DNA of 64,000 nt from Paraburkholderia aromaticivorans (GTDB lineage Bacteria > Pseudomonadota > Gammaproteobacteria > Burkholderiales > Burkholderiaceae), in assembly GCF_012689525.1 (NCBI RefSeq), contig NZ_CP051514.1, forward strand, positions 1,488,001 through 1,552,000. Direction: 5' to 3'. Under the pieces are notes generated by a model that worked only from the letters and a program-made list of their open reading frames with translations, was not told where the DNA came from and searched no databases. Made by a program: the position numbers and the translations under genes. Shown here piece by piece: positions 46,806 through 55,931 of the stretch. How positions within the stretch are numbered: position 1 is the stretch's first letter; each line of letters begins with the position of its first letter.

Positions 46806-47908
46806 GGCGGCCTCAAATCTGAAGTGCAACACCGTTTCGTATAAGGTGTTGCGATGCACGAAAGAACTCAGTACCAGCAACTTCAACCTGAAGAGCGCCT
46901 CATCATTGCAAGCCTGCATCTACAGGGTTCGAGTATCCGGGCCATGGCCCGGATACTCGGGCGCTCGCCGGCCACCGTTAGCCGTGAACTGACGCGAAAC
47001 AGCTCTCCTGCGGGTTACGCATCGGTGCCGGCTGAAGCGCTCCGCGCCGCACGCCGCAGCGCGGGCCGCCGCCCCACAAAGCTTTGCCTGCAAAGCGTTT
47101 GCTGGCGCATTGTTCTTACCCTGCTCGAGTGGAAATGGTCACCCCAGCAGATATCGGGCACACTCAAGCGTATGTATCCGACTGACCCGACCCAGCAGGT
47201 TTCGCACGAAACCATCTACACGGCCATCTACGCCCAGCCGCGCGGCGAACTGCGCAGACAGCTCATTGCCTGTCTGCGCCATGGTCACAGCACGCGTATG
47301 CCGCGCACACGGGGCACAGACCGACGCGGACAGATTCCGGACATGGTCAGTATTCATGTGCGGCCGCCCGAAATCGAGGACCGGCTGCTGCCTGGACACT
47401 GGGAAGGCGACTTCATCAAGGGGGCTGGCAACCAGTCCTCGGTAGGCGTTCTGGTCGAACGGACCAGCCGCCTGGTGCTGCTCGCAAAGATGGAAGATGC
47501 CACCGCAGCGTCGGCGCTGGCGGGCTTCTCCGTCAAGCTCAATTCGATTGTCGCGCCACTACGGCAGAGCTTCACCTACGACCAGGGCAAAGAAATGTCG
47601 CGCCATAAAGAGCTCACCGCCGCGACCGGCGTGCAGGTGTACTTCTGCGACCCGCACAGTCCATGGCAAAGGGGCACCTGCGAAAACACCAACGGGCTGC
47701 TGCGACAGTATCTGCCCAAAGGCACCGACCTTTCTGTCTACAGTCAGGACGAACTCGACGCCATCGCCGACAGTCTGAACAGCCGGCCTCGTGCGACTCA
47801 CGACTTCCATTCACCATTCGAGGTCTTCGCCGCGACCCTTGCATCAGCAAGCCAACCTCAAGGCTCTAAACATTAATCCCGCTGTTGCGCTTCACCCTTG
47901 AAACCGCC
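46806..47908 (+). mobile_element. IS30-family insertion sequence
   Basis: A 1103-bp element with 26-bp imperfect terminal repeats (46806-46831 and 47883-47908, 20 matching) and a 3-bp target duplication AAG (46803-46805 and 47909-47911). It lies in the non-coding end of the IS21 element. Confidence 0.88.
46854..47876 (+). CDS. IS30-family transposase
   Basis: A 340-residue protein. The N-terminal HTH is QLQPEERLIIASLHLQGSSI…ILGRSPATVSREL. The integrase core has the Asp in PGHWEGDFIKG, the second Asp in FTYDQGKEM and the Glu in PHSPWQRGTCENTNGLLRQYLP. Length and motifs are complete, so it is probably functional. The ATG at 46854 lies 22 bases inside the left repeat. Confidence 0.92.
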   Translation: MHERTQYQQLQPEERLIIASLHLQGSSIRAMARILGRSPATVSRELTRNSSPAGYASVPAEALRAARRSAGRRPTKLCLQSVCWRIVLTLLEWKWSPQQISGTLKRMYPTDPTQQVSHETIYTAIYAQPRGELRRQLIACLRHGHSTRMPRTRGTDRRGQIPDMVSIHVRPPEIEDRLLPGHWEGDFIKGAGNQSSVGVLVERTSRLVLLAKMEDATAASALAGFSVKLNSIVAPLRQSFTYDQGKEMSRHKELTAATGVQVYFCDPHSPWQRGTCENTNGLLRQYLPKGTDLSVYSQDELDAIADSLNSRPRATHDFHSPFEVFAATLASASQPQGSKH

Positions 47909-47913
47909 AAGCG

Positions 47914-48183
47914 TTACTGCGTAACGGTTGAGGAAGCAAAGTACTCGTCCCATTCTGGCGTATCCAGTTCGAGTGTCGCGATCACGCGGTCGTCCTCGAT
48001 CTTGATGAGGCCTTCGATCAATTCCCGTTTCGTTACTCCGTAACGGCATGCGAGCCGGGCCAATCCAAGGAAGGCGCTGGTGCCGATCCACATGCTCAAC
48101 TGACGTTCGCCGTTGCGATCGGGTCCTGCCATCTGGCGTCTGGCTCGGTATTGGGCCTGACGCTGCGCTACTGTCTTTGCCAT
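47914..48183 (-). CDS. Small protein encoded after istB in the IS21 element
   Basis: An 89-residue protein, MAKTVAQRQAQYRARRQMAG…YGVTKRELIEGLIKIEDDRVIATLELDTPEWDEYF. Its basic N-terminus and short helical part suggest a ribbon-helix-helix or similar DNA-binding protein. It starts seven bases after the istB stop, so it is co-transcribed. A third gene is unusual for IS21. Its 3' end lies just before the IS30 repeat but appears complete. Confidence 0.65.
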   Translation of the reverse strand: MAKTVAQRQAQYRARRQMAGPDRNGERQLSMWIGTSAFLGLARLACRYGVTKRELIEGLIKIEDDRVIATLELDTPEWDEYFASSTVTQ

Positions 48184-48190
48184 TTCTTCT

Positions 48191-48982
48191 TTATCCCTGT
48201 GTGCCAACGACGATCGGTGCGGCGATGCCTGCTTCGCTACCCTGTGCTGGCTGGGCCTTTCTCGAGCGCAGCGAATCGCCGGTCAGCGTAATGCGGTGAT
48301 GGTGCTGCATCAGCCGGTCGAGCATGGCATCGGCTATCGTGGCGTCGCCGATCCACGCGTGCCAGTGCTCGATCGGCAGTTGTGATGTGATGATGGTGGC
48401 TTTGCGCCCGGCCCGGTCGTCGACGACTTCCAGCAGGTCGGAGCGGGTCATGCTGTCGATGGCACCCATGCCCCAGTCGTCCAGGACGACGACGTCGGTC
48501 TTGGCCAGTTGAAGCAGCCATTTGCCGAACGCCCCGCTGCCGTGGCGGATGCGCAGCTCTTCCGGCAGGCGTGGCACGCGTTGATACAGCGCGGAGTGGC
48601 CGCGCCGGCACGCATACTGCGCCAGTGCGCAAGCCAACCAGGACTTGCCGACGCGCGTCGGTCCGGTGATCAGGATGCAGTGGCCGGCGCTGACCCACTC
48701 GCCCAGGGCCAGGCTCATGATCTGCGAGCGGTCGACGCCCCGGCCGGCCCGGCTGTCGAGATCTTCCAGCGTCGCCTGTCCATATTTGAGCCGCGCGTTC
48801 TTCAACAGGCGCATCAGCTTGCGCTCGTTGCGGTGGTGGACCTCGCGGTCCACCAGCATCGTGAGCCGTTCCTCGAAGCTCAGGTTCGCCAGTCCCGGCT
48901 GGATGAGTTGTTCCTCCAGCGCGCCGGCGAGGCCCTCCAGTTTCAGGCTGCGCAGGTGGGCCAGGGTGTGATGCATCATCAT
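48191..48982 (-). CDS. istB: IstB-like AAA+ ATPase
   Basis: A 263-residue IS21 helper ATPase. The N-terminal helical part is HLRSLKLEGLAGALEEQ. Walker A is TGPTRVGKSWLA near residue 104, Walker B is TDVVVLDDWG near 165, and the IstB signature TSQLPIEHWHAWIGD is present. It organises target DNA for IstA. The ATG at 48982 has AAGGATAACGAC upstream; two further ATG codons follow directly. Confidence 0.92.
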   Translation of the reverse strand: MMMHHTLAHLRSLKLEGLAGALEEQLIQPGLANLSFEERLTMLVDREVHHRNERKLMRLLKNARLKYGQATLEDLDSRAGRGVDRSQIMSLALGEWVSAGHCILITGPTRVGKSWLACALAQYACRRGHSALYQRVPRLPEELRIRHGSGAFGKWLLQLAKTDVVVLDDWGMGAIDSMTRSDLLEVVDDRAGRKATIITSQLPIEHWHAWIGDATIADAMLDRLMQHHHRITLTGDSLRSRKAQPAQGSEAGIAAPIVVGTQG

Positions 48983-48992
48983 GTCGTTATCC

Positions 48993-49907
48993 TTATTGGT
49001 AATAGCCGGGGCCGCGCACGTGCGTGTGATCGGGGCTGACCCAGTCGCCGGCGGGAGCCGGTGCGCTTTGATCGCGGTTGTTGGCCAGGATGTCGCGCAC
49101 ATGCCGGTATTTGCAGGCGCCCAACTGCAGCGCGAGCATGCAGGCGGCTTCCAGCCTTGAGCGGCCATAACGCTTGGCCAGCGACAGCAAGCCCAGGCAG
49201 GCGCGGTAGCCATGCTCCGGATGCTTGTGCTCGGCCAGCTGCCGGGTGACGACTTCCGCCGTGGCCGGGCCGATGCGCTGCCCCCAGTCGATCAGGCGTT
49301 GCGGGCTCCACTCGCGGTGGGCACGGTGAGCGGCCGGCATGTGCTCGTTCACCGTGGAGAACTTGCCAGCTTGCGAGCTGCGGGCATGACAGGCGACTCG
49401 TTGCCCGCGATGCAGCAGTTCGACCGTGGTGCGTGTAACACGGGCCTCCAGGGACTGTCCGACCAGCGCATGCGGCACGCTGTAACGATGCAGGTCGATC
49501 TCGACGTGATAGTCAATGTGCACCTTGACAGGCTTGAAGGTGGCCAGCTCGTAACGCTGCATCGGCAAAGGCGACAGCGCCGGGGCATCCAGCTGGGCAA
49601 AGGCACTGGCGCGGCTGCCCGGCAGCTTCTGGAAGGGACGCTCATTGAGCCGCTGCAAGAGCGGCTCAATCGCCTGGTTCACCTCGCCTACGCTCGCAAA
49701 GCGCTGGTGGCGCAGGCGGGCCATGATCCAGCGCTCGACGATCTGGACCGCCGATTCCGCCTTGGCCTTGTCCTGTGGGTGATAGGGGCGCGCTGGAAGA
49801 AACGAGGTGCCGTAATGACGGGCGAAGTCGAGCACGGTGTCGTTGGCGCGCGGCTCGTAACGGTTCGCCTCGGCGATCAGGGCGCGGGGATTGTCGGGCA
49901 CGATCAG
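48993..49907 (-). pseudogene. istA: IstA transposase, C-terminal part
   Basis: Starts in LIVPDNPRALIAEANRYEP (second catalytic Asp) and contains the Glu in KAKAESAVQIVERW, followed by the C-terminal barrel and IstB-interaction region to …HTHVRGPGYYQ. The N-terminal half is at 53804-54383. Joining both at GVPA|LIVPDN restores a normal IstA, so the only defect is the RIT insertion. Confidence 0.88.
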
Positions 49908-50000
49908 TGCCGGTAATCAGCAGGCTCAGGTAATGCGCAGGAGCGCGGCGGAACCGGCGCCGTTGCTGGCGTCACGTTGCCGGTTCCTTCACATTATGGC
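49908..50000 (+). repeat. Left inverted terminal repeat of the RIT element
   Basis: Starts TGCCGGTAATCAGCAGG and runs to …CCTTCACATTATGGC. It matches the complement of 53684-53775 with only scattered differences. Confidence 0.85.
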
Positions 50001-50047
50001 GATGGTGCCATCCTATAGGTGCGACCAACCGCTTAAGGAGGCGCGCC

Positions 50048-51304
50048 ATGTCCGATCAGCAAACAAGGCACGAAACGCTGCTCAGCAAACTCGAACAACA
50101 TCTGGTAGCCGAGCGATATTGTGTCCACATCCGCAATCGCTATCTGGCGGTCGCGGCAAACTTCCTTCGATTTCTCGATAGACGACGAATACGCGTTGAG
50201 GCGGCGAGGGCAGCAGACATATCGGCGTATCTTCAATGTGAACTTCGACGCTTCCGGCGCCACCGCGGGCACTCGCCAGTTTCGCTGCGGGGCTGGGAAG
50301 CTTCTCATACCACCGGCATTCATCAGTTGCTGCGATTGGCCATTGGCAAGTGGCCGCGCGATCCAATTCCTTCCAGTGTGAATGCAAGATTTGATCGGAC
50401 ACTGTGCATGGAATACGGTCAATGGCTTCGGGAGTGGCGGGGACTGGCAGCCGAAACGGTCGACGGTCTTCTTGCCGAAGCACAACGATTCTTGTGTTCC
50501 AATGGACGGTGCAAAGGCGCCGAAACGTTGATGCATATGACGGTGTCGGATATTGATGCCTATCTGCAAAGCCGTGTTTCATCGCTGCGTCGGGTATCGC
50601 GTAAAAGTATCGCGTTGCTGCTTCGCAGCTTCATTCGTTACCTGTATGAGACGGGGCGTACCGATCGCGATCTTTCTCGGTTCATCATTGTCCCAACAAC
50701 GTATGCGTACGAGTCTATTCCCTCGGCGCTAAGCCCCGCTGACATCAGCGCTGTCCTAGGCTCCACGCGCCAGGACCGTTCCCCGATAGGGCTGCGCGAC
50801 TACGCCATTCTGATGATGCTGTCGACGTACGGCTTACGTGCGGGAGAGGTGACGCGACTGCGTCTGGAGGATATCGACTGGAGATCTGATCGATTTTACG
50901 TCCGTCACACCAAGACTGGATCGCAGTCAGTCTTGCCGTTGCTTCCGAGTGTCGGTGATGCTCTGCTTGACTACTTGCGACGAGGACGACCAGCCTCAGA
51001 TGTGCGCGAGATATTTGTTCGCGCCCGGGCACCTTATCGTGGATTTCACAGCGGTTCCAGCTTGTACACACCAGTGCGTCGGCGACTCGAAGCGGCCGGG
51101 ATATATCCAGCTGGCAAACGCGGGCCGCACGCATTTCGACATGCACGCGCTGTCAGCCTGCTTCGCGCTGAGGTTTCGGTAAAAGGGATTGGGGACCTAT
51201 TGGGACACCGGTCGGCCGGGTCTACGGCCGCGTACCTGAAGTTGGCTACGGAGCACCTGCGTGGCGTAGCTCTCGAAGTCCCGAACATGGAGAAGCAGCC
51301 ATGA
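50048..51304 (+). CDS. RIT tyrosine recombinase A
   Basis: A 418-residue phage-integrase-family protein with a SAM-like N-terminal core-binding domain. Its C-terminal catalytic domain has Arg in YGLRAGEV, HAFRHARA (HxxR), LGHRS and Tyr in STAAYLKLA. A strong AAGGAGG precedes the ATG at 50048. The next gene overlaps by four bases (ATGA). The three RIT recombinases presumably act together; their division of labour is unknown. Confidence 0.9.
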   Translation: MSDQQTRHETLLSKLEQHLVAERYCVHIRNRYLAVAANFLRFLDRRRIRVEAARAADISAYLQCELRRFRRHRGHSPVSLRGWEASHTTGIHQLLRLAIGKWPRDPIPSSVNARFDRTLCMEYGQWLREWRGLAAETVDGLLAEAQRFLCSNGRCKGAETLMHMTVSDIDAYLQSRVSSLRRVSRKSIALLLRSFIRYLYETGRTDRDLSRFIIVPTTYAYESIPSALSPADISAVLGSTRQDRSPIGLRDYAILMMLSTYGLRAGEVTRLRLEDIDWRSDRFYVRHTKTGSQSVLPLLPSVGDALLDYLRRGRPASDVREIFVRARAPYRGFHSGSSLYTPVRRRLEAAGIYPAGKRGPHAFRHARAVSLLRAEVSVKGIGDLLGHRSAGSTAAYLKLATEHLRGVALEVPNMEKQP

Positions 51305-52686
51305 AGCGAATCTGGCCAGACGCTGACGGACGTTGCATCGAACGCTTTATTCGGGGATTGGGAACTCGCAACGCAACGACGCCGATCGTTTATCGATGCG
51401 TTCTCTCCGGCTTCCAGCGGTTTGTCATGCAGCGCGATCGCGGACGATCGCTGGATCAGCAAACGATCGAAGTATGGTTGCACGAGCGAATTACACAATG
51501 GCCTTTGCACATCGTGTTTCATCGCGCGCGTCTCGTCGACCGGTTCCTTGATTTTCTCGAAACAGAGGGATCGATTACGAGCAACCCGCTACATGAACTG
51601 CGGATGCAATACGGTCAGCGAACGACAACGCCAGTAGTACGTGCACTACTATCGTTTTCCCCAGAGACAGCGCTTGAAACCTTACGTCCACTTCCCCGCT
51701 TTGGAAGCTTTCTCGGGCCACTCATGCTCTACCATGTCACGTTAATGCGCGCCATGGGCTACCTCTACGAGACGCCAGCAAACCGATTTTTATGTTTCGA
51801 TCGCTATCTGCAGAAGAATCCGCATCTGGAGGGTCAACCTCTGACCGTTCTTCTCCAAGAATGGCGAGCCATACTTCCGACGCCCGAGCACGCGTGGCAG
51901 TGCCAGGAGTTGGGGCGCGATCTCGCCAGGGCGTGGCGACGCTTCGAGCCAACGATTCCCGTGCCCACGCGCGACCGTCGACTCTGTCAACAGTTGACGC
52001 AACAGCGACGACGTCCCCACATTTACACGGAGCAAGAGATGCGGCAACTGCTCGAAACCGCACGGCGATTTCCCTCACCGTATGCACCGCTTCGACCTTT
52101 GAGCTTGTACACAATGCTCGTTCTTGCATACTGCGTCGGACTACGCCTGGGAGAGATCGCAGGTCTCAACCTGGGTGACGTACATCTCGATGTGGGCGAG
52201 ATCGACATTCGGGAAACGAAGTTCTTTAAATCGAGGACATTACCGGTTCCCGACAGCGTCGTGGCTGCACTGCGCGACTACTTAAAGGCGCGGCGACTGG
52301 CGGGCGGCCCACAGCAGGCCGCCTCAGGGCTGTTCTGGCATCAGCAACGGGCCGGGCGCTACTCTTACGTGATGACCGAGAAGCTTCTGGTACGTGTGCT
52401 GCGCCTCTCTGGCGTAAAGCCTGACAGAGGCGGGCTTGGACCACGCATTCATGATCTTAGGCACACGTTCGTGGCGAACCGAATGCTTGCGTGGTACCGC
52501 GAGGGAATCAATCCCCAGGCTCGCCTTCCTTATCTCGCCACGTATCTCGGCCATAAGGACATTAACTCGACTCTGGCCTATTTGACCATCACCAATGATC
52601 TGCTGCAACTGGCAGGCGCGCGCTTCCGTGCTTTCGGCGCGCACAGTCTGCACGTCGCCGAAGGAGTGGACAATGAGACCGATTGA
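51301..52686 (+). CDS. RIT tyrosine recombinase B
   Basis: A 461-residue tyrosine recombinase. Catalytic residues: Arg in CVGLRLGEIAGL, HDLRHTF, GHKDINSTLAYL with the final Tyr. Its N-terminal part is longer than in classical integrases. The ATG at 51301 overlaps the preceding stop, and the stop overlaps the next gene by 14 bases, so the three proteins are translationally coupled. Confidence 0.9.
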   Translation: MKRIWPDADGRCIERFIRGLGTRNATTPIVYRCVLSGFQRFVMQRDRGRSLDQQTIEVWLHERITQWPLHIVFHRARLVDRFLDFLETEGSITSNPLHELRMQYGQRTTTPVVRALLSFSPETALETLRPLPRFGSFLGPLMLYHVTLMRAMGYLYETPANRFLCFDRYLQKNPHLEGQPLTVLLQEWRAILPTPEHAWQCQELGRDLARAWRRFEPTIPVPTRDRRLCQQLTQQRRRPHIYTEQEMRQLLETARRFPSPYAPLRPLSLYTMLVLAYCVGLRLGEIAGLNLGDVHLDVGEIDIRETKFFKSRTLPVPDSVVAALRDYLKARRLAGGPQQAASGLFWHQQRAGRYSYVMTEKLLVRVLRLSGVKPDRGGLGPRIHDLRHTFVANRMLAWYREGINPQARLPYLATYLGHKDINSTLAYLTITNDLLQLAGARFRAFGAHSLHVAEGVDNETD

Positions 52687-53677
52687 TCCTTTGCCCAGAT
52701 TGCTGCAAGAATTTTTTTACACACACATGCTGGAACAGCGCAATCTCTCAGCACATACGGTGCGATCCTATCGCGATACCTGGAGACTATTCCTGCGGTT
52801 TTCGGCTACGAGGCGCAAACGGTCCGTAGCCGCACTCGTGCTCGGCGACCTTACCGCAGCCATGGTAGGAGCCTTCTTGCAGCAATGCGAGCAAGAGCGC
52901 AAGGTCACGATCGGCACTCGAAACTGCCGACTCGCCGCGCTGCACAGCTTCTTCTCTTTTGTCGCTGAACGGGAGCCCATATACGCAGCGCAGTGCGCCG
53001 AAGTGCTGCGCATTCCCACCAAGCGTGAAGCCGTTCGCGCGCCATTCTATCTTGAGCTGGACGAAGTTGATGCGATCATGTTGCAGCCGGATCGCACAAG
53101 TCTTGAGGGCCTACGCGATCACGCGCTGCTTTGTTTTCTCTACAACACGGGCGCACGCATCCAGGAAGCGCTCGATGTTAGCCCACAGCGCATTCGCTTC
53201 GATCCACCGTCTTACGTGCGATTGGTCGGCAAGGGTAAAAAAGAGCGGGTTTGTCCTCTATGGCCAGAAACCGTTCTCGTGCTTAAGGCACTACTCAAGC
53301 GGCAACCGCGCGCGGACAACGATCCCATTTTTGTCAATCGCTATGGCGCACCTCTGGGGGCGTCCGGAGTGCGCTATAAGCTCGCTCAGTACGTTCAGGC
53401 GGCCGCAAAGACTGCTCCTACCTTGTCTTCGAAGCGCGTGTCTCCTCACAGTTTCCGGCACGCGGCTGCCGTCCACCTCGTAGCAGTGGGCGTAGACGTC
53501 ACTGTGATTCGCAGCTGGCTCGGTCACGTGAGCCTGGACACGACCAATCACTATGCCCAGGCAAATCTGGCTACGAAGCGCGCGGCACTCGAGCGTCTCG
53601 AACCGAGCTCGAAGAGACAGAGACCGCCGCGATGGAAACGCGACGCTGACTTGCTTGCGTGGCTAGATTCACTTTAA
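52673..53677 (+). CDS. RIT tyrosine recombinase C
   Basis: A 334-residue XerC/D-like recombinase. It has an N-terminal core-binding domain (EQRNLSAHTVRSYRDTWRLFLRF), Arg in YNTGARIQEAL, HSFRHAAA, GHVSLDTTNHYAQ with the nucleophile Tyr. AAGGAG lies seven bases before the ATG at 52673; the frame upstream is the shadow of gene B. The gene ends seven bases before the right inverted repeat. Confidence 0.9.
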   Translation: MRPIDPLPRLLQEFFYTHMLEQRNLSAHTVRSYRDTWRLFLRFSATRRKRSVAALVLGDLTAAMVGAFLQQCEQERKVTIGTRNCRLAALHSFFSFVAEREPIYAAQCAEVLRIPTKREAVRAPFYLELDEVDAIMLQPDRTSLEGLRDHALLCFLYNTGARIQEALDVSPQRIRFDPPSYVRLVGKGKKERVCPLWPETVLVLKALLKRQPRADNDPIFVNRYGAPLGASGVRYKLAQYVQAAAKTAPTLSSKRVSPHSFRHAAAVHLVAVGVDVTVIRSWLGHVSLDTTNHYAQANLATKRAALERLEPSSKRQRPPRWKRDADLLAWLDSL

Positions 53678-53683
53678 GCCCCC

Positions 53684-53803
53684 GCGTAATGTGAAGGAGC
53701 CGGCGACGCGACGCCAGTGACGGTGCCGGTTCCGCTGCACTCCTGCGCATTACCAGAACCTGCTGATTACCGGCAAAATCGCCAGCTGGTGATTTTGCCG
53801 GCA
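53684..53803 (-). repeat. Right inverted terminal repeat of the RIT element plus stem-loop
   Basis: 53684-53775 is the inverted copy of the left repeat. It is followed by a hairpin with 11-bp arms CCGGCAAAATC (53770-53780) and GATTTTGCCGG (53791-53801) and a 10-base loop. The hairpin is absent from the left end. Confidence 0.82.
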
Positions 53804-54383
53804 CGCCACCATAAAACGCCAGGGCGCGCCCCGTCGAGTCGAGCCAGTCGGCCATCGTTTCGCGTTCGGTGGCGCAGGCGAACGTATAGCTGGATGCCCC
53901 CATCGCGGCGACGTAGATATGGGCGCGACCGCCATCGGCCAGGGCGAGAGTCGGGCCGGCGAAGTCGATGAACAGCTTCTCGCCGCCGCGGTGGATCTGC
54001 CGCATGGAGCGCTTGAGCCGTTTGGCGAAGTGCCGGTAGTTCTCACAGAACTGCGAATAGCCGTAGGTCTGGCGCTCGGCGTATTCGGCCCGGTACTCCT
54101 CCCACAGCAGCATGAGCGTCACGCCCTTGCGTCGCAGTTCGTGATGGATGCGCCCGAAGTCGGGCTGCACATGGTGACGCGGCTTCTCGGGGGAGGCCAA
54201 CAGGCGCCGCTCCAGCGTCACGTCGTCGAGCGACTGGACAGCGGCCCAGTCCAGCCCGGCTGCAGCGGCCAGGCCGACATATTTGGTCACGACGCCTTTG
54301 GACAGATCGAGGGCGGCAGCGATCTGCTCGTGAGACAACCTGGCGTCAAGTTTCAGACGCAGTACTTCCTTGATCTTACGCAT
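53804..54383 (-). pseudogene. istA: IstA transposase, N-terminal part
   Basis: From ATG 54383 (GAGG upstream): HTH LDARLSHEQIAAALDLSKGVV, then HHELRRKGVTLMLLWEEYRAEY and the first catalytic Asp in EKLFIDFAGPTLAL. It ends at ALAFYGGVPA where the RIT element enters. The open frame continues into RIT sequence and is meaningless there. Confidence 0.88.
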
Positions 54384-54648
54384 AGCGATCCTCGTTGCGG
54401 GCATGCTTGTCCCAGACAAAAAATCTGGCAGCGTACCCGTCGGGGTTGTGGATATGCGTAACACCATTACGGCGCTGTACGACACCATTCCGGTATCGTG
54501 ACCGCCGATTCCGGCATCGTGACCGCGGATTCCGGAAAACCCGGGAAATCGGTCACGTTCGCCCGGAATGACCGGTCACGATCAATCGGAATGCTCGGTC
54601 ACGTTCGTCCGGAATCGTCGGTCACGTTGGGCCGGAATACCCACTAGT

Positions 54649-55542
54649 CAATGCTGGCTCGTTTATCGTTCCACTCACTGCCAGAAGCCCACGCGATGCA
54701 CGAGCTCAACCGCATGTGTCTTCGCGTTCCAAGAGACTTCATGGAGATGTCTAGGTTGGACATATAGCCGCGATGTCGTCGCGAGTAGACTCGCCCATGC
54801 ATTGTCATCGCGTGGGAATTGGTCGCCGGCGTTCCGACCACTTTCCCAGGTTTGGTGGGCGCTATAAAAATCAACGACTTAGGTGTTTAAGAACAGATAG
54901 TGTTGCTGTGGAATGACTGCAGAATTCTGTTCCTGGCCTCCAGATCTGAACCAGGCGCCGCGTCATACCAAAAGCTCAATTTCCCTCTCATCGCACGGGG
55001 TAGCTTTTCGTCTAGTTGTCGATTTGCGGCAGGTGCAGAGCATCGTCAGTGCGAAGCTCGTCAACGAGCCGATCATCGTCAAGGTGTGGGAACATCGCCA
55101 GCCCTCGCAGCGGAGTCTGATCTGAACGTTCGGCACTCCCAGCGCGGGGCACTAGCTCTGGCGCTCTGATTTGCGTTTGATTCATGGCGCTGACGACGCG
55201 CCCTACAGCAGGGCCGTCTCGATGCGATCGGCGTCGCATCCGTTCACTCCCTCGCCGGCGTCTCACAATGGCACAGTGCGCACCCAGGCAACTCCAACAG
55301 TTGCCTGCAAAGCCCCGCCAGGTTTGGATCTCGCCCCCCCTGACCACGGCCTACCCATTGTCCTACCCATACAACGCTGCCACACTCCGGTCTCGCGCCG
55401 AACACAATCGTCTCGAAATTCGCAACAGTCTATAGCTGCATTAGGTATTTACCCCAATCGTCCCAACTCCTAAACTGTCGCCATTTGCAAAAGACATATG
55501 GGCTTGTTGCTCATATCAAAATAATCGCTGGAGGTAGTCACC
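54649..55542. other. Region without a recognisable gene
   Basis: About 890 bases to the right of the IS21 element. Near the joint one frame gives a short peptide (…HSLPEAHAMHELNRMCLRVPR…SRLDI, stop near 54770) that looks like a gene end cut by the IS, but no family is recognised. A 70-codon frame at 54913-55125 is also open without recognised features. The last ~100 bases should contain the promoter of the DUF4148 gene. Confidence 0.4.
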
Positions 55543-55803
55543 ATGAAGTCGATCATCAAGGCCTTTGCCATTGCAGCCCTCATCGCTGCTCCGCTCGCTT
55601 CGTTTGCGCAGTCGAGCCAGCCCGTGACGCGCGCGCAAGTCCGCGAAGAACTTGCCCAGCTTGAAAAAGCTGGCTACAACCCGAACGACTGGCTGAACTA
55701 CCCGGCAAACATTCAGCGCGCTGAAGCCATCGTCGCGCAACAGAACAGCGACAACACTGCTTACGGCGCCGATACCAGCAGCACATCGCAATCGGGCAAG
55801 TAG
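55543..55803 (+). CDS. DUF4148 periplasmic protein
   Basis: An 86-residue protein with a signal peptide (MKSIIKAFAIAALIAAPLASFA). Its mature core VTRAQVREELAQLEKAGYNP is the DUF4148 signature, very common and multi-copy in Burkholderiaceae. GGAGG stands before the ATG. It is a stand-alone gene followed by a stem-loop. The function of the family is unknown. Confidence 0.9.
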   Translation: MKSIIKAFAIAALIAAPLASFAQSSQPVTRAQVREELAQLEKAGYNPNDWLNYPANIQRAEAIVAQQNSDNTAYGADTSSTSQSGK

Positions 55804-55833
55804 GAATTCAGCTGGATCGCCCGGCATCCTGAA

Positions 55834-55866
55834 ACAGGCCCGTATCTCGTATGAGAGCGGGCCTGT
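55834..55866 (+). terminator. Stem-loop after the DUF4148 gene
   Basis: Arms ACAGGCCCG / CGGGCCTGT, 9 bp, with a 15-base loop, 30 bases after the stop codon. There is no T run, but position and GC-rich stem fit a terminator. Confidence 0.55.
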
Positions 55867-55931
55867 GCTATTGCAGTTGATATCTCCGTCTCTGGCCGGT
55901 GACTTCACCCGGAAGTGTTCGTCCGTCGAAC

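Larger units (their letters stand above)
49908..53803 (+). mobile_element. RIT element (recombinases in trio)
   Basis: A 3.9-kb insertion in istA with three adjacent tyrosine recombinase genes between ~92-bp near-identical inverted repeats. This matches the RIT elements known from beta-proteobacteria. The target is the palindrome TGCCGGCA. The left joint is CGATCAG|TGCCGG; the right joint is TTTTGCCGGCA|CGCCACC. The right end has an extra 21-base segment forming a stem-loop that the left end lacks. Confidence 0.88.
46668..54643 (-). mobile_element. IS21-family element carrying nested IS30 and RIT insertions
   Basis: Ends TG(C/G)GTATTCCGG at 46668 and in complement at 54643, flanked by a 5-bp duplication CTAGT (46663-46667 and 54644-54648). 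Both ends contain multiple GTGACCG…ATTCCGG repeats, as in IS21 ends. Genes on the minus strand: istA (split), istB and a 90-codon third ORF. Without the IS30 copy (1.1 kb) and the RIT element (3.9 kb) it is ~3 kb. Confidence 0.85.

Noticed and set aside
54913..55125. 70-codon plus-strand frame
   Set aside because: No ribosome site, no recognisable family, and surrounded by non-coding sequence.
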